DNA of 64,000 nucleotides from Micavibrio sp. Lineage in GTDB: Bacteria; Pseudomonadota; Alphaproteobacteria; Micavibrionales; Micavibrionaceae. A model generated the notes under the pieces. The model did not search any database and had not been told where the DNA came from. It saw nothing but the letters and a program-made list of their open reading frames with translations. The DNA is taken from the NCBI GenBank assembly GCA_030824965.1, contig JAPJQV010000004.1, forward strand, positions 154,113-218,112, written 5' to 3'. The translations under genes were made by a program, and so were the position numbers. This document shows, in pieces, positions 59,806 through 64,000 of this stretch (positions within the stretch are counted from its first letter, which is position 1; each line of letters starts with the position of its first letter).

Positions 59806-59834
59806 TTGACAAATAAGGAATATTATCCTATTAT
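59806..59834 (+). promoter_or_regulatory. Strong sigma-70 promoter with tandem TATTATCC repeats
   Basis: TTGACA (59806-59811), 17 bases, TATTAT (59829-59834), an almost consensus promoter. The -10 region lies in a tandem repeat TATTATCC TATTATCC (59821-59836), and GGATAA returns near the start codon at 59848; these could form an operator bound by a repressor. The gene starts at 59854. Confidence 0.72.
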
Positions 59835-59853
59835 CCGAAATAAAAAGGATAAA

Positions 59854-60561
59854 ATGCCTCAAGTTCGAAAAAACCCCAGATCCACACCCCAGCTTCAAGC
59901 TCTTATCAAACAGGCCAATGACAATGACCGCCTGATAATCTTAAAAACTGTCAATCGCAGACCCGCCAAAGCGTTGCGCCAATCCGTTCCCGATATCGAA
60001 AATGCGCTGGCTCTCCTCAATCTTCTCTATGCGCATCGGTCCGCGCCCAAAACATACGAACAGGCGATACATTTTTACAACTGGCAGCACCACGCCCTGC
60101 ACCGCCTTTTTCTACAGCTTGCCTGCCATAACACCATGAACATGTTTTGCCTGGTCCTTAAGACCGCAAGTTTAAGCTTACGCGCCTGTCAGAAAAGGGA
60201 AGCCCTCAAAAAGTTTTTAAAAAAATTCCCTGCAAACGAAATAGACAAAACGACGAACGAAATAATCAGGAGACGAAAAAATGCCGAGATGGACCGACGA
60301 AGCCAGAGTTTTACAGGCAGAGAAAATAAGACAGCTCAAACCATGGCTGAAAACGACAGGTCCGAAAACAGAGGAAGGCAAGGAAAACTCCTCCCGAAAC
60401 GCCATGAAACACGGGATGCGGTCAGAACTTGCCAAGGAACTGCGCCAGACATTGCGGCAACAGGCGCAAATCCTCAAAGGCTTGCAGTGATTTGCCCAAC
60501 CCTGTTATGCATCGGCCAAATTTCCCCGTATTCGGGTTGCAATAAAAAACATAATGGCTAA
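59854..60561 (+). CDS. Hypothetical basic protein (235 aa), contains a nested gene in its 3' half
   Basis: The frame from ATG 59854 (AAGGAT 5 bases upstream) runs 235 codons. Residues 1-145 look like a real helical protein: RPAKALRQSVPDIENALALLNLLYAH, a Trp/His-rich FYNWQHHALHRLFLQL, then KREALKKFLKKFP. The rest (about 146-235) lies over the 69-residue gene at 60281 in another frame and is low in structure (RENKTAQTMAENDRSENRGRQ...), so it may be unselected read-through beyond the natural end. No family recognised. Basic and helical, it could bind nucleic acid. It overlaps the MscS start by 8 bases. The islet carries repeats and a strong promoter, typical of accessory DNA. Confidence 0.55.
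   Translation: MPQVRKNPRSTPQLQALIKQANDNDRLIILKTVNRRPAKALRQSVPDIENALALLNLLYAHRSAPKTYEQAIHFYNWQHHALHRLFLQLACHNTMNMFCLVLKTASLSLRACQKREALKKFLKKFPANEIDKTTNEIIRRRKNAEMDRRSQSFTGRENKTAQTMAENDRSENRGRQGKLLPKRHETRDAVRTCQGTAPDIAATGANPQRLAVICPTLLCIGQISPYSGCNKKHNG
60281..60490 (+). CDS. Small conserved-type protein with TGPKTEEGK...NAMKHG motif
   Basis: 69 residues. AGGAG lies 8 bases before the ATG, a strong site, and the sequence PRWTDEARVLQAEKIRQLKPW, TGPKTEEGKENSSRNAMKHG is like a widespread family of very short bacterial and phage-linked proteins with a GPKTPEGK-x-NA-x-KHG core, of unknown function. It lies wholly inside the longer frame 59854-60561 (frame +1), so at least one of the two is not fully coding here. 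The basic, helical make-up suggests DNA or RNA binding; this is inference. Confidence 0.75.
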   Translation: MPRWTDEARVLQAEKIRQLKPWLKTTGPKTEEGKENSSRNAMKHGMRSELAKELRQTLRQQAQILKGLQ

Positions 60562-62365
60562 TTCTATTGGCATGAAAAAAATCAGTTTTCTTGCCATTAT
60601 TTCGTCATTTTTGATTCTGAGCTTGCCGCACACGGCGAATGCGACCGCTGCTGCCATTTTCGGTCCGCCGAAAAAAGGCGATGCGGCAAAGGAAGCTGTT
60701 CCTGAAATTCCCAAAGACGCGCTCAACCGTGAAACACCGCGGGGAACTTTATCAGGATTTATCTCCGCCATCGGTCAGGACGATTACGAGAAAGCCGCAA
60801 GTTATCTCAATCTGAGTTACCTGCCGAAAACACAAGCACAGGCGCAAGGCAAGATCCTTGCCAAAGGGCTTCAAACCTTGATGGATAACGGCTCATGGAT
60901 TTCGCCGGCCGCCATGGTTAGCAACGATCCGATGGGCAAAGTAGACGATGGTTTGTCCGATGGCGTTGAGCGTCTCGGGACGTTAAAGGCAAAAGATAAA
61001 TCCGCAGACCTTCTTGCCGAGAAAATCACCAGCGATGATGGCGTATCGATCTGGCTGATCTCAACGCAAACCGTGAAACAGATTCCAGGCTTTGTAAAAA
61101 ACCTGAGTGAATCGAAACTTGATCGCGCGTTACCCGACTCGCTTCTCGAGCCTAAATTCTGGGGTGTCCCCTTGGGACACTGGATCGCCATGCTTGGGAT
61201 TGTCGGCGCGGCCTATCTGATTTCCTGGGCGGTCGTCTGGGTTCTGGCCTGGTGCACGCGAAAATGCTGGAAGAATAAAGACATTAATAAAAAACATGTA
61301 ATCGACGCCTTTGAACTTCCTGTCCGTTTATATGTGGCTACTGTTATCTTTGTCGTCGCATGCGTGCAAATCGGCATTTCCGTCGTCGCCCGCCAGCATT
61401 TCAGCCAGATTACGATCATCGTTTCATGGATCTCGCTTGCTCTTTTGATGTGGAAGCTGATCGATGTCATTGCGGAAACATCACAACGGAAATTGATCGA
61501 GAAAGGTAAATACGGCGCACTTTCAGGCGTACATTTCTTTCGCCGCATGGCTAAATTCATTTTCGCCGCAATTGCAACCTTCGTTACTTTGGACACGGTC
61601 GGCATTGATGTTACTGCTGGTTTGGCCGCTCTCGGTATCGGTGGTTTGGCGCTCGCCTTCGGTGCGCAAAAAACCATCGAGAACTTCATCGGCTCAATCA
61701 TGGTGATTTTCGACCAGCCTGTCCGCATTGGGGATTATTGCAAAGTCGGTGAAATTGCCGGAACCATTGAAGATATCGGTATGCGCTCGACGCGTATTCG
61801 TACACTGGATCGCACATTGATCACTATTCCGAACGGGGATTTTTCCGCCCAGCGTATCGAAAACTATGCCCATCGCGACCAGTTCCGCATTTACACGAAG
61901 CTTGCTGTCCGTCTGGATGCAACAGCCGATCAGTTACGTTACCTGATCGTTGAAATTCGCTCGCTTTTATACTCACATCCAAAGCTGGAGACCAAATCCG
62001 CCAACGTCAAATTCATCGGCTGGAGCGAATATTCAACCTTTATCGAAGTTGTCGCTTATGTCATGACCCGCAATAATGATGATTTCATGGAAGTACGCGA
62101 AGACGTTTACCTGCGGATACTTGATATTATCGAGAAAAGCGGCACGACGCTGACAACTCCGGCCACTCCTTATGCGCAATATTTTCCTTCGCCGACGGAA
62201 GAAAGTAAAACTGTTAAAGCCGAAGCGGAACAGAAAGTCCGCGATCTTATCACGCGCAACGATCTGCCATTACCGAAATTTGATCCGAAAAAGATCGAAG
62301 ATCTCAAATCCAGTATAGATTATCCACCGAAAGGCTCCAGCATTTACAAAGGAAAAAAAGAATAG
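60554..62365 (+). CDS. MscS-family mechanosensitive channel with large periplasmic N-terminal domain
   Basis: 603 residues. Signal peptide (MKKISFLAIISSFLILSLPHTANA), a periplasmic domain (about 40-210) and then helices at about 217-240, 255-285, 290-315 and 335-360. The pore helix TM3 is seen as GLAALGIGGLALAFGAQKT, followed by IMVIFDQPVRIGDYCKVG, RSTRIRTLDRTLITIPNGDFS and a cytoplasmic domain. It releases solutes at low osmolarity. The large N-terminal domain makes it like the YjeP/KefA subfamily rather than plain MscS. The ATG at 60572 is an alternative start; neither has a good Shine-Dalgarno. Confidence 0.9.
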   Translation: MANSIGMKKISFLAIISSFLILSLPHTANATAAAIFGPPKKGDAAKEAVPEIPKDALNRETPRGTLSGFISAIGQDDYEKAASYLNLSYLPKTQAQAQGKILAKGLQTLMDNGSWISPAAMVSNDPMGKVDDGLSDGVERLGTLKAKDKSADLLAEKITSDDGVSIWLISTQTVKQIPGFVKNLSESKLDRALPDSLLEPKFWGVPLGHWIAMLGIVGAAYLISWAVVWVLAWCTRKCWKNKDINKKHVIDAFELPVRLYVATVIFVVACVQIGISVVARQHFSQITIIVSWISLALLMWKLIDVIAETSQRKLIEKGKYGALSGVHFFRRMAKFIFAAIATFVTLDTVGIDVTAGLAALGIGGLALAFGAQKTIENFIGSIMVIFDQPVRIGDYCKVGEIAGTIEDIGMRSTRIRTLDRTLITIPNGDFSAQRIENYAHRDQFRIYTKLAVRLDATADQLRYLIVEIRSLLYSHPKLETKSANVKFIGWSEYSTFIEVVAYVMTRNNDDFMEVREDVYLRILDIIEKSGTTLTTPATPYAQYFPSPTEESKTVKAEAEQKVRDLITRNDLPLPKFDPKKIEDLKSSIDYPPKGSSIYKGKKE

Positions 62366-62367
62366 CT

Positions 62368-63342
62368 TTAAATATTGCTTTCCCACATCTGCGGTACCAG
62401 TGCATAGCCTGATTTTGAACTCTCCACATGACCCAGCCCGGGGAAGCTTAAATGCATGCCGCCAATGCGAATGCGATCTTGGGATACCTCATCCAAAATA
62501 CGGGCTCTGGATTTAATCGCTTGTTCAGGATCTATATCGAAAGTTAAGGCCCATTCGGGGTGAATGAATTGCAAAGCCTGCATGTGAACGATATCGCCCC
62601 AGATTAAAAGCTGTTCGGAACCACCTGAAATTCTAAAGCCGCAATGTCCCGGTGTGTGACCCTTCAGATCTACACTTGTAATGCCGCTACCGACATCCTC
62701 GTTTGGCCGGAAAGTCTGGATCTGACCAGTAAGCTTATAGGGATTGAGGTTGGTCCGGGCTGCCTCGAATGCGGCCGACGCCCCTTCTCTTGCTGCTTTT
62801 TCTTCATCGCTGAACCAGAAATCCAATTCCGGAGCCGAAACACGTATCACGGCTTTCTTGAAAATCGCTTGTCCGGCTTTATCGGTCAATCCTTTCACAT
62901 GGTCGGGATGGGCATGAGTTAAAAGGATTTCATCGATATCGGAGGGTTGGTAACCTGCTGCGTTAAGATTGGCGAGCAAATTTCCGGTACCCGGCGCATA
63001 ATCTCCAGCGCCCGTATCAATCAGGACAAGCTTATTTCCTGTGTTTACAACAAAGGTATTTAGATACCCTGGTATATGGTCACTTTGAATAAAAGCTTTC
63101 TTTTTCAATGCGTTAATTTCGGAATTTTTAGGATCAAGCACAATCCCGGCACCCATTTCCATAGCTCCATCAAAGATACTAGTAACTTGGATGTCACCTA
63201 CTTTAGTCCGGTAAACACCCGGAACTTGGCCTTTTGCCACTGGGGCTGCGGCGTGCGAAACGTTATTTAAAGTCGGGGTCATAATTCCTACTCCTGCGGC
63301 GGCACCGATACCGGCGATAAAATTGCGTCTGTTGAGAGGCAT
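62368..63342 (-). CDS. Tat-exported metallo-beta-lactamase-fold hydrolase
   Basis: 324 residues. A twin-arginine signal (MPLNRRNFIAGIGAAAG) sends a folded, metal-bound protein to the periplasm. The MBL metal site is complete: THAHPDHVKGL, GHTPGHCGF, IWGDIVH and GGMHLSFPG. Related enzymes include lactonases and other esterases; substrate unknown. AAAGGAG stands 10 bases before the ATG. The stop is 3 bases from the end of the convergent MscS gene. Not a beta-lactamase by sequence, and quorum-quenching lactonase activity is only one option. Confidence 0.87.
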   Translation of the reverse strand: MPLNRRNFIAGIGAAAGVGIMTPTLNNVSHAAAPVAKGQVPGVYRTKVGDIQVTSIFDGAMEMGAGIVLDPKNSEINALKKKAFIQSDHIPGYLNTFVVNTGNKLVLIDTGAGDYAPGTGNLLANLNAAGYQPSDIDEILLTHAHPDHVKGLTDKAGQAIFKKAVIRVSAPELDFWFSDEEKAAREGASAAFEAARTNLNPYKLTGQIQTFRPNEDVGSGITSVDLKGHTPGHCGFRISGGSEQLLIWGDIVHMQALQFIHPEWALTFDIDPEQAIKSRARILDEVSQDRIRIGGMHLSFPGLGHVESSKSGYALVPQMWESNI

Positions 63343-63483
63343 TGGACTAAGTCTCCTTTAGAATAAATGGATTGGAAGCCTGAACTATGGTAGGCTAAAG
63401 GAAAGAAAAATAAATAAAATTTTATCTATTTGGCGCGTATAATATGACTGTAAAAACAGTCGCTTAACAGAGGGTTGTTCCTT

Positions 63484-64000
63484 TTGGCAAAATTCACAGC
63501 CGGTACAGCCGTGAAATATATGGTGCTCCCCGGGCTAATTCCCCGGATTCGGGAGCTGTTTTTCAGCGGTTTTGCTCTTTTGGCTTATTATGTCGCCATT
63601 ATCTATGGAATGGCGAGGCTGATCCCTGCTGGCCATCCATTCCTGAACGAAACCAATATCGGAAAATTCGGCCTACGCCACGTCGTTAAGGCCGCCTGGC
63701 TCAATCTTGATTTTCGCTGGAAGAATATTGATCGGATCCTTTTCTTTTTTGCTCTGGTCGCCGGACTTTTGATGATGGCGGTCTATATCGTCGGCTCTTT
63801 CTTTTTCCTGCTGACCGCGCCGGCCATGGCCGCTGCCTCACCGCCTATCGGGACGCTTTTCACTAATCCAAATCCGACCAACGATATCGCTTTCATGATG
63901 ATGGACCGCATGTTGGGTATTCCGGGCATTTTCAACTCCAAGGTTGTGACGACTACCGAATTCGGCCTGATGCCGACGCCGTTCCACCACGGCCTGCATG
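63484..64000 (+). CDS. N-terminal part of a DotA/TraY-like integral membrane protein (partial)
   Basis: The frame is open to the window edge, so 172 residues are seen. TTG (63484) is the only early start with AGAGGG about 9 bases before it; a TTG at 63475 or ATG at 63520 are alternatives, and an in-frame stop lies at 63451. Helices: about 20-40 and 88-112, the latter ending in an APAMAAASPPIG cleavage-like segment. After it, TNPNPTNDIAFMMMDRMLGIPGIFNS resembles the start of the periplasmic domain of DotA/TraY proteins of Dot/Icm and IncI conjugation systems. This assignment is tentative; it needs the rest of the gene. If right, a type IVB secretion or conjugation locus begins here. Confidence 0.5.
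   Translation, partial: MAKFTAGTAVKYMVLPGLIPRIRELFFSGFALLAYYVAIIYGMARLIPAGHPFLNETNIGKFGLRHVVKAAWLNLDFRWKNIDRILFFFALVAGLLMMAVYIVGSFFFLLTAPAMAAASPPIGTLFTNPNPTNDIAFMMMDRMLGIPGIFNSKVVTTTEFGLMPTPFHHGLH

Noticed and set aside
60205..60232. Slippery-looking T5A7 run before the nested gene
   Set aside because: A frameshift into the frame of the 69-residue gene would meet a stop at 60263-60265, so programmed frameshifting cannot join the two products.
62368..63342. Calling the MBL-fold protein a beta-lactamase or a quorum-quenching lactonase
   Set aside because: The metal motifs are common to the whole superfamily and nothing diagnostic of either subgroup is seen.
1..64000. tRNA, rRNA, CRISPR array, integrase or transposase genes
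   Set aside because: All gaps were read on both strands; no cloverleaf, repeat-spacer array or recombinase motif was found.

Overview
The window is a 64 kb piece of a bacterial chromosome, most likely from an alphaproteobacterium with moderate GC content. The evidence is the cox gene order (ctaC, ctaD ... ctaB, ctaG, ctaE, DUF983, SURF1), a very large NAD-dependent glutamate dehydrogenase, ubiA, a bifunctional PutA, a Tat-exported hydrolase and a glycine-zipper surface antigen of the Rickettsia 17-kDa type. Genes are tightly packed with many 1-11 bp overlaps, and no rRNA, tRNA, IS element or CRISPR array was found. Placement below class level is inference only. A TraY/DotA-like fragment at the right edge hints at a nearby type IVB-like secretion locus.

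Layout. 1-800: the tail of an unrecognised protein with a duplicated DWDGKN motif, a terminator and a glycine-zipper protein. 797-6016 (minus): an apparent operon asnB, K+ channel, msrB, msrA, PQQ-type sugar dehydrogenase. 6118-9288 (plus): an envelope operon of thioredoxin, polyprenyl-phosphate glycosyltransferase, LABN protein and ArnT-like transferase. 9414-19081: NAD-GDH, an orphan, ubiA/rsmE with overlapping divergent start codons, an 858-residue mosaic protein (HExxH, glycine zipper, two EF-hands) and a MAPEG protein. 19235-27346: the cytochrome c oxidase cluster, interrupted by ilvA and carrying two small extra genes. 27336-37457 (minus): a secreted protein, an M23 endopeptidase, an RNA methylase, orphans, an aminotransferase, an Ala-rich 28-residue ORF, two glycosyltransferases and acetoacetyl-CoA synthetase. 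37542-46074: a DsbD-like reductase with its redoxin, a PAS histidine kinase, an SDR, a GST, and YceI plus b561-YceI. 46071-55255: rsmD, rluB, tadA, an FAD protein, purD, putA and xseA. 55316-59590: two orphans, terD, a TerA-like gene and ettA. 59591-60561: a small accessory islet of intergenic repeats, a strong promoter and a nested gene pair. 60554-64000: an MscS channel, a metallo-beta-lactamase-fold protein and the TraY/DotA-like fragment.

The genes fit an aerobic heterotroph that uses amino acids (PutA feeding glutamate to GDH; threonine dehydratase), respires through an aa3-type oxidase, and invests in oxidative and envelope stress defence (MsrA/B, DsbD-redoxin, YceI, Ter, MscS, GST). 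The strongest candidate for something undescribed is the 858-residue protein at 16064-18640. Next are the nested pair at 59854-60561, the small-protein candidates, and the recurring TTAA stop-codon overlap at five convergent gene junctions.
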